From an uncultured Pseudomonas sp. (GTDB lineage Bacteria > Pseudomonadota > Gammaproteobacteria > Pseudomonadales > Pseudomonadaceae): a stretch of DNA of 57,258 nt. Within the stretch, counting starts at the first letter, position 1, and every line of letters begins with the position of its first letter. The stretch lies in assembly GCF_946886105.1 (NCBI RefSeq), contig NZ_CAMPHV010000036.1, positions 1 to 57,258 on the forward strand. Direction: 5' to 3'. This document shows, in pieces, positions 1 to 11,989 of the stretch. Below the pieces are notes generated by a model that was given only the letters and a program-made list of their open reading frames with translations, had not been told where the DNA came from and searched no databases. Position numbers and translations under genes: made by a program.

Positions 1-100
1 GAGCCTGTTTTTAACGCCGTATCGGCAACGCAGGTAGTTTTTCAACAGCCTGCTAACCCACCCTACAGAAGCTGTCTGCACCACATGATTGGGACAGAGC

Positions 101-2313
<2,213 letters not shown>

Positions 2314-2342
2314 TGTCGCGTCAACCATGAAATATCGGATCA

Positions 2343-2511
2343 CTGTAGGGTGGGTTAGGCGCGTGCTGCGGATAGCGATGAATCAGCAAGATTCGTTGCG
2401 CCGTAACCCACCATTGGCGCAACGCAGGGATATCGCCTGGTGGATTACGCGGCGCGCCACGATAGCGATGCCTTATCGTTCGGCGGTTGGCGCCGCTAAT
2501 CCACCCTACAG
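2343..2511. repeat. Dispersed inverted-repeat element (CTGTAGGGTGGG family)
   Basis: Terminal inverted repeats of 16 bp (2343-2358 and 2496-2511, one mismatch) bracket a segment with internal GTAACCCACC and GTGGATTACG arms. The same GTAGGGTGG/CCACCCTAC ends recur at 18170, 23238, 23439 and 48503. It fills most of the pobR-pcaQ gap. No protein-coding signal is seen; it looks like a non-autonomous palindromic element. Confidence 0.7.
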
Positions 2512-2592
2512 GGGATAGTGATAGATGAGTAAGACCGTGGTTAACCGACATTTCAGCATTGACATGAGGCTAGTTCAGTTGAGGAACGACCG

Positions 2593-3522
2593 GTGAACAT
2601 CGACACCCGCATCAAATTCCGTCATCTGCTGTGCTTTCTCGAGGTGGCGCGCCAGGGCAGCCTGGCGCGGGCGGCCGACAAGTTGGCGGTGAGCCAGCCG
2701 GCGATCTCCAAGACCCTCAAGGAGCTGGAGACGTTGCTGACGGTCAGCCTGTTCGAGCGCGGCAAGCACGGCGTGGTCCTGACCGAGGCCGGGGTGGCCT
2801 TCCTGCGCTATGCCGGGCCCTGCGTACAAGCCCTGCGCGAAGGGATCGGTAGCCTGCGCGGCGGCGACTACGCGGCGCAGACGATCAAGCTCGGCGTGCT
2901 GTCGACGGTCGAGAGCCTGCTGATGCCGGAAGTGGTGCGGCGCCTGCACGAACGGCACCCGGCGCTGGCGGTCAGCGTGGTGACCGGGCCGAGCGCCTAC
3001 CTGCTGTCGCAGTTGCGCGTCGGCGAGCTGGATCTGGTGGTCGGGCGCATGACCGACAGCCCGCAGATCCAGGGGCTGAGCTTCGAGCACCTGTACAGCG
3101 AATCCATGACCCTGGTGGTGCGCGCCGGCCATCCGCTGCTGGCGGGGCCGCTGCTACGCGGTCAGCTGGAGGATTACCCGCTGGTGCTGCCGCTGGCCGG
3201 CACCACCATTCGCCAGTACGCCGACAGCCTGTTCGTGCAATGCGGCATCGCCCAATCGCGTCAGCGCCTGGAAACCCTTTCGGTGGCGCTCAGCCGGCGT
3301 TACGTGCTGTGCAGCGAGGCGATCTGGGTCGCGCCGCTGGATGCGGTGCGCCTGGATCTGCGCGCAGGCGAGCTGGTCGAACTGGAGCTGGGCACCCAGG
3401 AGCCGGGCGGCTCGGTGGGAATCTGCACCAACGCCACGCTGCCGTTATCGCCGGCCGCGCAGAGTTGCCTGGAGGTAGTGCGGGGGATAGGGAGGGACTA
3501 TCGGGAGGGAAGTTATCCATAA
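2593..3522 (+). CDS. pcaQ: LysR-family regulator of protocatechuate genes
   Basis: LysR-type activator, 309 aa, starting at GTG with a GAGGAACG ribosome site. The N-terminal winged HTH spans about residues 8-65 (FLEVARQGSLARAADKL, then SQPAISKTLKELE) and is followed by the effector domain. Start, length and sequence fit PcaQ, which activates pcaHG in response to beta-carboxy-cis,cis-muconate in other proteobacteria. It sits directly upstream of pcaHG in the same direction, and a 16-bp palindrome of PcaQ-box type overlaps its stop codon. Confidence 0.92.
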   Translation: MNIDTRIKFRHLLCFLEVARQGSLARAADKLAVSQPAISKTLKELETLLTVSLFERGKHGVVLTEAGVAFLRYAGPCVQALREGIGSLRGGDYAAQTIKLGVLSTVESLLMPEVVRRLHERHPALAVSVVTGPSAYLLSQLRVGELDLVVGRMTDSPQIQGLSFEHLYSESMTLVVRAGHPLLAGPLLRGQLEDYPLVLPLAGTTIRQYADSLFVQCGIAQSRQRLETLSVALSRRYVLCSEAIWVAPLDAVRLDLRAGELVELELGTQEPGGSVGICTNATLPLSPAAQSCLEVVRGIGRDYREGSYP

Positions 3523-3534
3523 CCATATGGTTAT
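3519..3534. promoter_or_regulatory. PcaQ-type operator palindrome before pcaH
   Basis: ATAACCATATGGTTAT is a perfect 16-bp palindrome. It agrees with the reported PcaQ box ATAACC-N4-GGTTAA of rhizobia except for the last base. It overlaps the pcaQ stop codon and lies 105 bp before the pcaH start, a sensible LysR activator position. Confidence 0.75.
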
Positions 3535-3639
3535 GGGTGCTCGGCATCTTTTCAGTTTTCGTTCGCTATCGGCTGACCGAAACTGCACGCCACGGCCTGC
3601 CGTTAAGGCCCTCCATCACTCCAACGAAAGGAGCCCGAT

Positions 3640-4359
3640 ATGCTCGATGCGGACAGCCGCCGCTTCGTCATTCGTGACCGCAACTGGCACCCGAAAGCCT
3701 TCACCCCGGACTACAAGACCTCGATCGCCCGTTCGCCGCGCCAGGCACTGGTGAGCATTCCGCAATCGATTTCTGAGACCAGCGGGCCGGACTTTTCGCA
3801 CCTGGCGCTGGGCCGGCACGACAACGACCTGCTGCTCAATTTCAATAACGGCGGCCTGCCGGTGGGCGAGCGCATTCTCGTCGTCGGCCGGGTCATGGAC
3901 CAGTACGGCAAGCCGATCCCGCATACCCTGGTGGAAATGTGGCAGGCCAACGCCGGTGGCCGTTATCGGCACAAGAACGACCGCTACCTGGCGCCGCTCG
4001 ACCCCAACTTCGGCGGTGTCGGCCGCGCCCTCACCGACAGCGAAGGCCGCTACAGCTTCCGCACCGTCAAGCCCGGCCCCTACCCATGGCGCAACGGCCC
4101 GAACGATTGGCGTCCGGCGCATATCCATTTCTCCATCAGCGGCCCGTCGATCTCCACCCGGCTGATCACCCAGCTGTATTTCGAGGGCGACCCGTTGATC
4201 CCGCTGTGTCCGATCGTCAAGTCGATCGCTGACCCGGACGCGGTGCAGACGCTGATCGCCAGGCTCGACATGGGCATGGCCAACCCCATGGATTGTTTGG
4301 CCTACCGCTTCGACATCGTGCTGCGTGGTCAGCGCCAGACCCACTTCGAAAATTCCTGA
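3640..4359 (+). CDS. pcaH: Protocatechuate 3,4-dioxygenase beta subunit
   Basis: Iron-bearing beta chain of the intradiol dioxygenase that cleaves protocatechuate to 3-carboxy-cis,cis-muconate. 239 aa, starting after AAAGGAG. The four Fe(III) ligands can be placed: Tyr109 (GGRY), Tyr148 (PGPYPW), His161 and His163 (PAHIHF). The intradiol dioxygenase core follows an N-terminal arm of about 75 residues. It is the first gene of the pcaHG pair, with 11 bp between stop and the pcaG start, and is probably under PcaQ control. Confidence 0.98.
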   Translation: MLDADSRRFVIRDRNWHPKAFTPDYKTSIARSPRQALVSIPQSISETSGPDFSHLALGRHDNDLLLNFNNGGLPVGERILVVGRVMDQYGKPIPHTLVEMWQANAGGRYRHKNDRYLAPLDPNFGGVGRALTDSEGRYSFRTVKPGPYPWRNGPNDWRPAHIHFSISGPSISTRLITQLYFEGDPLIPLCPIVKSIADPDAVQTLIARLDMGMANPMDCLAYRFDIVLRGQRQTHFENS

Positions 4360-4370
4360 GGAGGATTCCC

Positions 4371-4979
4371 ATGCCCGTCCAACTGCTACCGGAAACCCCT
4401 TCGCAAACCGCCGGCCCCTATGTTCATATCGGCCTGGCGCTGGCCGCCGCCGGCAACCCGCCCCGCGAGCTGGAAATCTGGAACCGCATGGCCAAGCCCG
4501 AAGCGCCCGGCGAACACATCGTGCTGATCGGCCAGGTCTACGACGGCAACGGCCATCTGGTGCGCGACTCCTTCCTGGAGTTGTGGCAGGCCGATCACCA
4601 GGGCCGCTACGACGAGGTCTTCGACCCGGAGAAAGCCTTCAACGGCTTCGGCCGCAGCGCCACCACCTTCGACGCCGGCAGCGAGTGGACGGCGCAGACG
4701 ATCAAACCCGGCGTGGTGCGCAACGCCGCCGGGGTGCCGATGGCGCCGCATATCAACGTCAGCCTGTTTGCCCGCGGCATCAATATCCACCTGCAGACGC
4801 GCCTGTACTTCGACGACGAAGCCGCAGCCAATGCCGTGGATCCGGTGCTCAACCTGATCGAGCAACCGCAGCGTCGCGAAACCTTGATCGCCAAGCGCTG
4901 CGAGGTCGACGGCAAGCCGGCCTACCGTTTCGATATCCGCATTCAGGGGGAGGGCGAGACGGTATTTTTCGACTTCTGA
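4371..4979 (+). CDS. pcaG: Protocatechuate 3,4-dioxygenase alpha subunit
   Basis: Alpha chain (202 aa) that pairs with PcaH; it has the intradiol fold but lacks the iron-ligand set, as alpha chains do. It begins MPVQLLPETPSQTAGPYVHI, the usual PcaG N-terminus, after GAGGAGG. The frame is open further upstream inside pcaH but the Shine-Dalgarno fixes the start. It ends in GETVFFDF, typical of the family. Confidence 0.97.
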   Translation: MPVQLLPETPSQTAGPYVHIGLALAAAGNPPRELEIWNRMAKPEAPGEHIVLIGQVYDGNGHLVRDSFLELWQADHQGRYDEVFDPEKAFNGFGRSATTFDAGSEWTAQTIKPGVVRNAAGVPMAPHINVSLFARGINIHLQTRLYFDDEAAANAVDPVLNLIEQPQRRETLIAKRCEVDGKPAYRFDIRIQGEGETVFFDF

Positions 4980-5031
4980 GCCGCCAGCGGCAGAGTGCGT
5001 GGGCTGTGCAGTTTGCGATTACCGCACCCGG

Positions 5032-5049
5032 GTTCGATAATCGCCAAAC
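5032..5049. promoter_or_regulatory. PcaR-type box upstream of pcaR
   Basis: GTTCGATAATCGCCAAAC resembles the PcaR recognition sequence known at the pcaIJ promoter of P. putida (GTTCGATAATCGCAC-like). It lies 25 bp before the pcaR start, so it probably mediates autoregulation. A related element precedes pcaI. Confidence 0.6.
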
Positions 5050-5073
5050 GCTGCCCACCCACTCGGAGGTTCC

Positions 5074-5919
5074 ATGAGCGATACCCGTCCGCCGCAGTCA
5101 AGCCTGGCGCCGCCGCCCTATGTATCGCCGGCCAAACGCATCGAGGAATTCGCCGGCGATCCCAACTTCATGACCTCCCTGGCGCGTGGCCTGGCGGTGA
5201 TCAACGCCTTCCAGGAGCGCAAACGCCACCTGACCATCGCGCAGATCAGCCACCGCACCGAGATTCCCCGCGCTGCGGTGCGCCGCTGCCTGTACACGCT
5301 GATGAAGCTGGGCTACGCGACCAGCGACGGACGCACCTACTCGTTGCTGCCCAAGGTGCTGACCCTGGGCCATGCCTACCTGTCGTCGACGCCCCTGGCG
5401 GTGTCCGCCCAGCCCTATCTGGACCGCATCAGCGAGCAACTGCACGAAGCCTGCAACCTGGCCACTCTGGAGGGTGAGCAGGTGCTCTATATCGCCCGTT
5501 CGGCTATCCCGCAACGGTTGATTTCGGTGGACCTCAGCGTCGGCAGCCGGCTGCCGGCTTACTGCACCTCCATGGGCCGCATTCTGTTGGCCGCGCTGGA
5601 CGACGACAGCCTGCACGACTACCTCGAACACGCCGAATTACAGGCCAAGACAAGCCGCACCCTGTACACCCCGGACGCCTTGTGGACGGCCCTGCAGCAA
5701 GTGCGCGAGCAGGGCTGGTGCATCGTCGACCAGGAGCTGGAGCAGGGCCTGCGCTCGATCGCGGTGCCGGTGCGCGATTCCAGCGGCCATGTACTGGCGG
5801 CGATGAACGTCAGCACCCACGCCGGCCGGGTACCGGTCAGCGAGCTTGAGAAGCGCTTTCTGCCGATCATGCTCAACGCCAGCCGCGAGTTGAGCGACCA
5901 GCTGTTCCGTCCGTTGTAA
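5074..5919 (+). CDS. pcaR: IclR-family pca regulon regulator
   Basis: 281-aa IclR-type regulator that responds to beta-ketoadipate in related pseudomonads and controls pcaIJ, pcaF and pcaBDC. The winged HTH spans about residues 33-95 (SLARGLAVINAF, then ITIAQ-type helix and AAVRRCLYTLMKLG). The C-terminal IclR effector domain follows (GSRLPAYCTSMGRILLAAL near 155-175). The start follows GGAGGTTCC. It lies between pcaHG and pcaIJF, with PcaR-like boxes on both sides. Confidence 0.95.
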   Translation: MSDTRPPQSSLAPPPYVSPAKRIEEFAGDPNFMTSLARGLAVINAFQERKRHLTIAQISHRTEIPRAAVRRCLYTLMKLGYATSDGRTYSLLPKVLTLGHAYLSSTPLAVSAQPYLDRISEQLHEACNLATLEGEQVLYIARSAIPQRLISVDLSVGSRLPAYCTSMGRILLAALDDDSLHDYLEHAELQAKTSRTLYTPDALWTALQQVREQGWCIVDQELEQGLRSIAVPVRDSSGHVLAAMNVSTHAGRVPVSELEKRFLPIMLNASRELSDQLFRPL

Positions 5920-5947
5920 GACTCGCACCTCACTGGATATCGGATCT

Positions 5948-5980
5948 GTTCGATTATCGAACGATACATCGATAATCGGA
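5948..5980. promoter_or_regulatory. PcaR-type double box upstream of pcaI
   Basis: Two similar half-sites lie in tandem, GTTCGATTATCGAAC followed by CATCGATAATCGGA. They match the IclR-type PcaR box and lie 85-117 bp before pcaI, where the pcaIJF promoter is expected. The first half-site is itself palindromic. Confidence 0.6.
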
Positions 5981-6064
5981 TTGTTTGCCATTGGTGCCGG
6001 CCCTACTGTTGCCTCACTCGCTACCTCGATTCGGTAGCACCGTTCAATCAGTGAGAGCAGCAGC

Positions 6065-6931
6065 ATGGCCGAACTCATTTCCCTTGGCGAAGCCGTAGAG
6101 CGCTTCGTCAGTGACGGCGATACCATCGCCCTCGAAGGCTTCACCCATCTGATCCCGACTGCGGCGTCCCACGAGATCATCCGCCAGAACAAGCGCGAGC
6201 TGACCCTGGTGCGCATGACCCCGGACCTGGTCTACGACCTGCTGATCGGCGCCGGTTGCGCGAAGAAGCTGGTGTTCTCCTGGGGCGGCAACCCTGGCGT
6301 CGGCTCCCTGCATCGCCTGCGCGACGCGGTCGAGAAGGACTGGCCCAAGCCGCTGGAAATCGAGGAGCACAGCCACGCGGCCATGGCCAACGCCTATGTC
6401 GCCGGGGCCTCGGGACTGCCGTTCGCGGTGCTGCGCGGTTATCAGGGTTCGGACCTGGTCAAGGTCAACCCGCGAATCAAGTTCATCGATTGTCCGTTCA
6501 CCGGCGAGCAGCTGGCCGCGGTGCCGAGCGTGCGCCCGGACGTCACCGTGATCCACGCGCAGAAGGCCGACCGCAAGGGCAATGTGTTGCTCTGGGGCAT
6601 CCTCGGCGTGCAGAAGGAGGCGGCTCTGGCGGCCAAGCGTTGCATCGTCACCGTCGAGGAAATCGTCGACGAGCTCGACGCGCCGATGAACGCCTGCGTG
6701 CTGCCGAACTGGGCGCTGACCGCGGTCTGCCACGTGCCCGGCGGTGCCCATCCGTCCTACGCGCTGGGTTACTCCGAGCGCGACAACCGCTTCTACCAGG
6801 CCTGGGATCCGATCGCCCGCGACCGCGAAAGCTTCAGCGCCTGGATCGACGAATATATCCGCGGTACCGCCGACTTCGCCGCGTTTCAAGCCGCGATTGC
6901 CCAAGCCAAGACTACGGAGGCCAAGCAATGA
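6065..6931 (+). CDS. pcaI: 3-oxoadipate CoA-transferase subunit A
   Basis: Alpha subunit (288 aa) of the family I CoA-transferase that makes 3-oxoadipyl-CoA from 3-oxoadipate and succinyl-CoA. Length fits the longer CatI/PcaI type of Pseudomonas (about 280 aa) rather than the 230-aa P. putida type. The N-terminus carries DTIALEGFTHLIPTAASHEI, the glycine-rich CoA-transferase entry. It overlaps pcaJ by ATGA, implying translational coupling. Confidence 0.95.
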   Translation: MAELISLGEAVERFVSDGDTIALEGFTHLIPTAASHEIIRQNKRELTLVRMTPDLVYDLLIGAGCAKKLVFSWGGNPGVGSLHRLRDAVEKDWPKPLEIEEHSHAAMANAYVAGASGLPFAVLRGYQGSDLVKVNPRIKFIDCPFTGEQLAAVPSVRPDVTVIHAQKADRKGNVLLWGILGVQKEAALAAKRCIVTVEEIVDELDAPMNACVLPNWALTAVCHVPGGAHPSYALGYSERDNRFYQAWDPIARDRESFSAWIDEYIRGTADFAAFQAAIAQAKTTEAKQ

Positions 6932-7706
6932 GCGCCTACAGCACCAGTGAAATGATGACCGTGGCCGCTGCCCGCCGCCTGCAGAACGGCGCGGTGTGCT
7001 TCGTCGGTATCGGCCTGCCATCCAAGGCCGCCAACCTGGCGCGCCTGACCTCCTCGCCGGATGTGGTGTTGATCTACGAATCCGGCCCGATCGGCGCCAA
7101 GCCGAGCGTGCTGCCGCTGTCGATCGGCGACGGCGAGCTGGCCGAAACCGCCGATACGGTGGTGCCGACCGGCGAGATATTCCGCTATTGGTTGCAGGGC
7201 GGGCGCATCGACGTCGGATTCCTCGGCGCGGCGCAAGTCGACAAGTACGGCAATATCAACACCACTGTGATCGGCGATTACCACCGGCCGAAAGTGCGCT
7301 TGCCCGGCGCCGGCGGCGCGCCGGAGATCGCAGGCTCAGCCAAGCAGGTGCTGATCATCCTCAAGCAGTCGCACCGCACCTTCGTCGACAAACTGGCCTT
7401 TATCACCTCGGTCGGCCATGGCGAGGGCGGCGACCACCGCAAGCGTTTGGGCCTGCCGGGTGCCGGGCCGGTCGGCATCATCACCGACCTGTGCATCATG
7501 GAACCGGAGGCCGGCAGCAATGAATTCATCGTCACCGCGCTGCACCCGGGGGTGACCCGCGAGCAGGTGATCGAGGCCACCGGCTGGCAGATCCGTTTCG
7601 CCGCCGATCTCGGCGAAACCGCCGCGCCGACTGAAATCGAGCTGGCGGCGCTGCGTGCCCTGGAAGCCCGCACTGCCGCGGCCCACGGCCAGGCCGGAGG
7701 TGAAGA

Positions 7707-7710
<4 letters not shown>
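6928..7710 (+). CDS. pcaJ: 3-oxoadipate CoA-transferase subunit B
   Basis: Beta subunit (260 aa), carrying the catalytic Glu: Glu51 in the ESG motif of [13 protein letters not shown], which replaces the SENG motif of other family members as in CatJ. The start ATG overlaps the pcaI stop, and its own stop overlaps the pcaF start (ATGA both times), so pcaIJF are one coupled unit. The frame is open upstream through pcaI, but the [10 protein letters not shown] start is the family one. Confidence 0.95.
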
Positions 7711-8912
<1,202 letters not shown>

Positions 8913-8934
8913 GCCCCGATCCTCAGGGTCTGAT

Positions 8935-8993
8935 GTAGGAGCCAGCTTGCTGGCGATCCAGGTCGAACGCATCGCCAGCAAGCTGGCTCCTAC
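8935..8993. repeat. REP-like perfect inverted repeat
   Basis: Two 23-bp arms (8935-8957 and 8971-8993), perfectly complementary around a 13-base loop, carry the AGCCAGCTTGCTGGC core. A half copy is at 12078-12100 and a diverged pair at 21596-21704. This is a common Pseudomonas intergenic palindrome; it follows pcaF and may also act in transcript termination. Confidence 0.85.
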
Positions 8994-9016
8994 AATCTGG
9001 GTTAGCCCCCTAGTCC

Positions 9017-9092
9017 GTAGGATGGGTCGAGCGAAGCAATACCCATGCTGTCCTTATGATGGGTTATGCCTTTGGCTAAACCATCCTATGGG
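9017..9092. repeat. Intergenic repeat, copy 1 (GTAGGATGGGTCGAG family)
   Basis: Starts GTAGGATGGGTCGAGCGA and ends CCATCCTATGGG, with GATGGGTTATGCC inside. A close second copy lies 85 bp downstream at 9178-9254. The ends are complementary, so it can fold. Confidence 0.75.
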
Positions 9093-9177
9093 CTGAACAG
9101 TTTGCAAGACAGGCTCGTCTGCGATCATCCGGGTCTCGGAAACCCGATCGTCAGGCGGGCCTGCTCATGCAAAATCT

Positions 9178-9254
9178 GTAGGATGGGTCGAGCGATGCGA
9201 TACCCCCATGCGGTTCTTATGATGGGTAACGCCTTCGGCTAACCCATCTATGGG
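9178..9254. repeat. Intergenic repeat, copy 2 (GTAGGATGGGTCGAG family)
   Basis: Near-copy of 9017-9092 in the same orientation. Its last bases contain an ATG in frame with pcaB (9250), which can mislead start prediction. Confidence 0.75.
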
Positions 9255-9282
9255 CTATCAACACAGCAAAAAAGAGATCGCC

Positions 9283-10635
9283 TTGAACAATCAACTGTTC
9301 GACCGTTACTTCGCCAGTCCTGCCATGAGCGCGGTGTTTTCCGACACCGGGCGGGTGCAGGGCATGCTGGATTTCGAAGCGGCCCTGGCCCGTGCCGAGG
9401 CCCGCGTCGGCCTGATCCCCCAGGCCGCGCTGGCGCCGATCGAGGCCGCCTGCCGCGCCGAATTCTATGATTTCGCCGAACTGGCCGAGGCCATCGCCAC
9501 GGCCGGCAACTCGGCGATTCCGCTGGTGAAGGCGCTCGGCAAGCGCATCGCCAGCGCGGACAAAGACGCCGAGCGTTATGTCCACCTCGGCGCCACCAGC
9601 CAGGATGCGATGGACAGCGGGCTGGTGTTGCAACTGCGCCAGGCCGTCGAGTTGCTGGAGGCCGACCTGGCGCAGTTGGCCGAGGCGCTGGCCGAGCAGG
9701 CCGAGCGCCACGCCGACAGCCTGCTGCTGGGGCGTACCTGGTTGCAGCACGCCACGCCGGTGACCCTGGGTATGAAACTGGCCGGCGTACTCGGCGCGGT
9801 CAGCCGTCATCGCCAGCGCCTGAATGAGCTCAAGCCACGCCTGCTGGTACTGCAATTCGGCGGCGCCGCCGGCACCCTGGCGGCGCTCGGCGAGCAGGCC
9901 TGGGCGGTAAGCAAGGCGCTGGCCGAGGAGTTGGGCCTGGACTTGCCGGAGCAGCCCTGGCACAGCCAGCGCGACCGTCTGGTGGAATTCGCCGCGCTGC
10001 TCGGCCTGATCGCCGGCAGCCTGGGCAAGTTGGGGCGCGATCTGAGCCTGCTGATGCAGACCGATGTCGGCGAAGTGTTCGAGCCGTCGGCGCCGGGCAA
10101 GGGCGGCTCCTCGACCATGCCACACAAGCGCAATCCGGTCGGCGCGGCGGTGCTGATCGCCGCCGCGACCCGCGCCCCTGGGCTGGTTGCGACGATGCTG
10201 GCGGCCATGCCCCAGGAGCACGAGCGCAGCCTGGGCCTGTGGCACGCCGAGTGGGAGACCTTGCCGGAGCTCTGCTGCCTGGTTTCCGGCGCCCTGCAAC
10301 AGGCGCTGCTCGCGGTGCCCGGCCTGGAGGTAAATGTCGCGCGTATGCGCGGCAATCTGGAATTGACCCAAGGTCTGGTGCTGGCCGAGGCGGTGAGCAT
10401 CGCCCTGGCCCAGCGTATCGGCCGCGACGCCGCCCACCATCTGGTCGAGCAGTGCTGTCGCCAGGCCATCGCCGAACAGCGTCACCTGCGCGCGGTGCTC
10501 GGCGATAACGCTGAAGTCGGCGCCCAGTTGAGTGCCGAAGAACTGGATCGCCTGCTCGATCCCGCCCATTACCTGGGCCAGGCGCGACGCTGGGTCAGCC
10601 GCGCCCTGGCCGAACATCGCGCTTTATCAGTCTGA
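9283..10635 (+). CDS. pcaB: 3-carboxy-cis,cis-muconate cycloisomerase
   Basis: Converts 3-carboxy-cis,cis-muconate to 4-carboxymuconolactone. It belongs to the fumarase/aspartase superfamily and carries its signature GSSTMPHKRNP. I place the start at TTG 9283 (450 aa, (M)NNQLFDRYFASPAMS), which has an AAGAGAT site 6-7 bases upstream and gives the usual PcaB N-terminus. The in-frame ATG at 9250 lies inside a dispersed repeat and would add 11 residues. It is first of the pcaBDC group, with 10 bp before pcaD. Confidence 0.95.
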   Translation: MNNQLFDRYFASPAMSAVFSDTGRVQGMLDFEAALARAEARVGLIPQAALAPIEAACRAEFYDFAELAEAIATAGNSAIPLVKALGKRIASADKDAERYVHLGATSQDAMDSGLVLQLRQAVELLEADLAQLAEALAEQAERHADSLLLGRTWLQHATPVTLGMKLAGVLGAVSRHRQRLNELKPRLLVLQFGGAAGTLAALGEQAWAVSKALAEELGLDLPEQPWHSQRDRLVEFAALLGLIAGSLGKLGRDLSLLMQTDVGEVFEPSAPGKGGSSTMPHKRNPVGAAVLIAAATRAPGLVATMLAAMPQEHERSLGLWHAEWETLPELCCLVSGALQQALLAVPGLEVNVARMRGNLELTQGLVLAEAVSIALAQRIGRDAAHHLVEQCCRQAIAEQRHLRAVLGDNAEVGAQLSAEELDRLLDPAHYLGQARRWVSRALAEHRALSV

Positions 10636-10645
10636 GGAGTTTTCC

Positions 10646-11434
10646 GTGCCATTTGTCCACCTCGCCGACGGCGACCTGCATTACCAACTCGAAGGCCCGG
10701 CCGCTGCGCCTGTGCTGGTGCTGAGCAATTCCCTGGGCACCGACCTGCATATGTGGGACGCGCAGATGCCGGCCTTTACCGAGCATTTCCAGGTACTGCG
10801 CTACGACACCCGTGGCCATGGCCGGTCGCTGGTGAGCGCAGGCCCCTACAGCATCGAGCAGAACGGCCGCGATGTACTGGCGCTGCTCGATGCCCTGGAT
10901 ATTCCCCGCGCCAGTTTCTGCGGCCTGTCCATGGGTGGGTTGATCGGTCAGTGGTTGGCGATCAACGCCCCGGCGCGCATCGAACGTCTGGTGCTGTGCA
11001 ACACCGCGGCGAAGATCGGTAGCCCCGAAGTGTGGAACCCGCGTATCGACAGCATAGTTGCCGGCGGCGCCCAGGTTATGGGCGAGCTGCGCGACGCCTC
11101 CATCGCCCGCTGGTTCACCGCGGTGTTCGCCGAGGCGCAGCCGCAGACGGTCGAGCCGATTGTCGGCATGCTGGCGCAGACTTCGCCGGAGGGTTATGCG
11201 GCCAACTGCGCGGCAATACGCGACGCCGATTTTCGCGAGCAACTTGCCGCCATTGCAGCGCCGACCCTGATCGTCTGCGGCAGCGCCGATCCGGTGACCA
11301 CCCCGGCCGATGGCCGTTTTATCGCCGAACGCATCGCCAATGCCGAGCTGATCGAGCTGCCGGCCGCGCACCTGTCCAATGTCGAGGCCCGCGCGGACTT
11401 TACTCAGGCGCTGCTGGCTTTCCTGCAACAGTGA
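10646..11434 (+). CDS. pcaD: 3-oxoadipate enol-lactonase
   Basis: Alpha/beta hydrolase that opens beta-ketoadipate enol-lactone to beta-ketoadipate. 262 aa from the GTG start, which follows TGAGGAG; family length is about 263. The nucleophile elbow is GLSMGG with Ser95, and the His lies in PAAHLSNVE near the C-terminus. The open frame reaches back into pcaB, but VPFVHLADGDLHY is the family start. Confidence 0.96.
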   Translation: MPFVHLADGDLHYQLEGPAAAPVLVLSNSLGTDLHMWDAQMPAFTEHFQVLRYDTRGHGRSLVSAGPYSIEQNGRDVLALLDALDIPRASFCGLSMGGLIGQWLAINAPARIERLVLCNTAAKIGSPEVWNPRIDSIVAGGAQVMGELRDASIARWFTAVFAEAQPQTVEPIVGMLAQTSPEGYAANCAAIRDADFREQLAAIAAPTLIVCGSADPVTTPADGRFIAERIANAELIELPAAHLSNVEARADFTQALLAFLQQ

Positions 11435-11441
11435 TTGCCTC

Positions 11442-11502
11442 GGTGCGCATGGCGCACCCTACGAAGCGCCGCGAATCGCCCGTAGGGTGCGCCATGCGCA
11501 CC
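11442..11502. repeat. Inverted repeat between pcaD and pcaC
   Basis: Perfect 22-bp arms (11442-11463 and 11481-11502) with core GTGCGCATGGCGCACC, separated by 17 bases. Fragments of the family recur near 25945-26074, 38643 and 39029. It separates pcaD from pcaC within what is otherwise one transcription unit. Confidence 0.8.
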
Positions 11503-11524
11503 ATCACCCCCCGGAGTTCACGCA

Positions 11525-11920
11525 ATGGACGAGAAACAACGCTACGAAGCCGGCATGCAGGTGCGCCGTGCGGTGCTCGGCGACGCCCATGTCGAGCGCA
11601 GCCTGGAGAAGCTGACGCCCTTCAACGAAGAGTTTCAGGAAATGATCACCCGCCATGCCTGGGGCGACATCTGGACCCGTCCCGGCCTGTCGCGGCACAC
11701 CCGCAGCCTGATCACAATCGCCATGCTGATTGGCATGAACCGCGAAGGTGAGCTCAGGCTGCACCTGCGCGCGGCGAAGAACAACGGCGTAAGTCGCGAC
11801 GAGATCAAGGAGGTGCTGATGCACAGCGCGATCTACTGCGGCATTCCGGCGGCCAACGCCAGCTTCCACCTGACCGAGGAGGTGTGGGACGAGCTGGGTG
11901 TGGAGTCGTTGCAGGACTGA
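11525..11920 (+). CDS. pcaC: 4-carboxymuconolactone decarboxylase
   Basis: Decarboxylates 4-carboxymuconolactone to the enol-lactone used by PcaD. 131 aa, the exact family size, of the AhpD-like fold: MDEKQRYEAGMQVRRAVLGDAHVE at the N-terminus, then RSLITIAMLIGMNREGEL and the HSAIYCGIPAAN helix. Last gene of the pca cluster, followed by a terminator. Confidence 0.97.
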   Translation: MDEKQRYEAGMQVRRAVLGDAHVERSLEKLTPFNEEFQEMITRHAWGDIWTRPGLSRHTRSLITIAMLIGMNREGELRLHLRAAKNNGVSRDEIKEVLMHSAIYCGIPAANASFHLTEEVWDELGVESLQD

Positions 11921-11939
11921 ACGCCCCGTTTTTCCCTCG

Positions 11940-11983
11940 AACCGCCGGCAGCCTCTGCGCTGTATCGGCGGTTTTTTCTTTTT
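11940..11983 (+). terminator. Rho-independent terminator after pcaC
   Basis: AACCGCC (11940-11946) pairs with GGCGGTT (11967-11973) and is followed directly by TTTTTCTTTTT. It ends the pcaBDC transcript 19 bp past the pcaC stop. Confidence 0.85.
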
Positions 11984-11989
11984 GGCCGT

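Noticed and set aside
2327..2518. Short frames within the pobR-pcaQ gap
   Set aside because: They read through the inverted-repeat element and have no coding signal.
9250..9282. ATG start for pcaB at 9250
   Set aside because: This ATG belongs to a dispersed repeat; TTG at 9283 has a better ribosome site and gives the family N-terminus.
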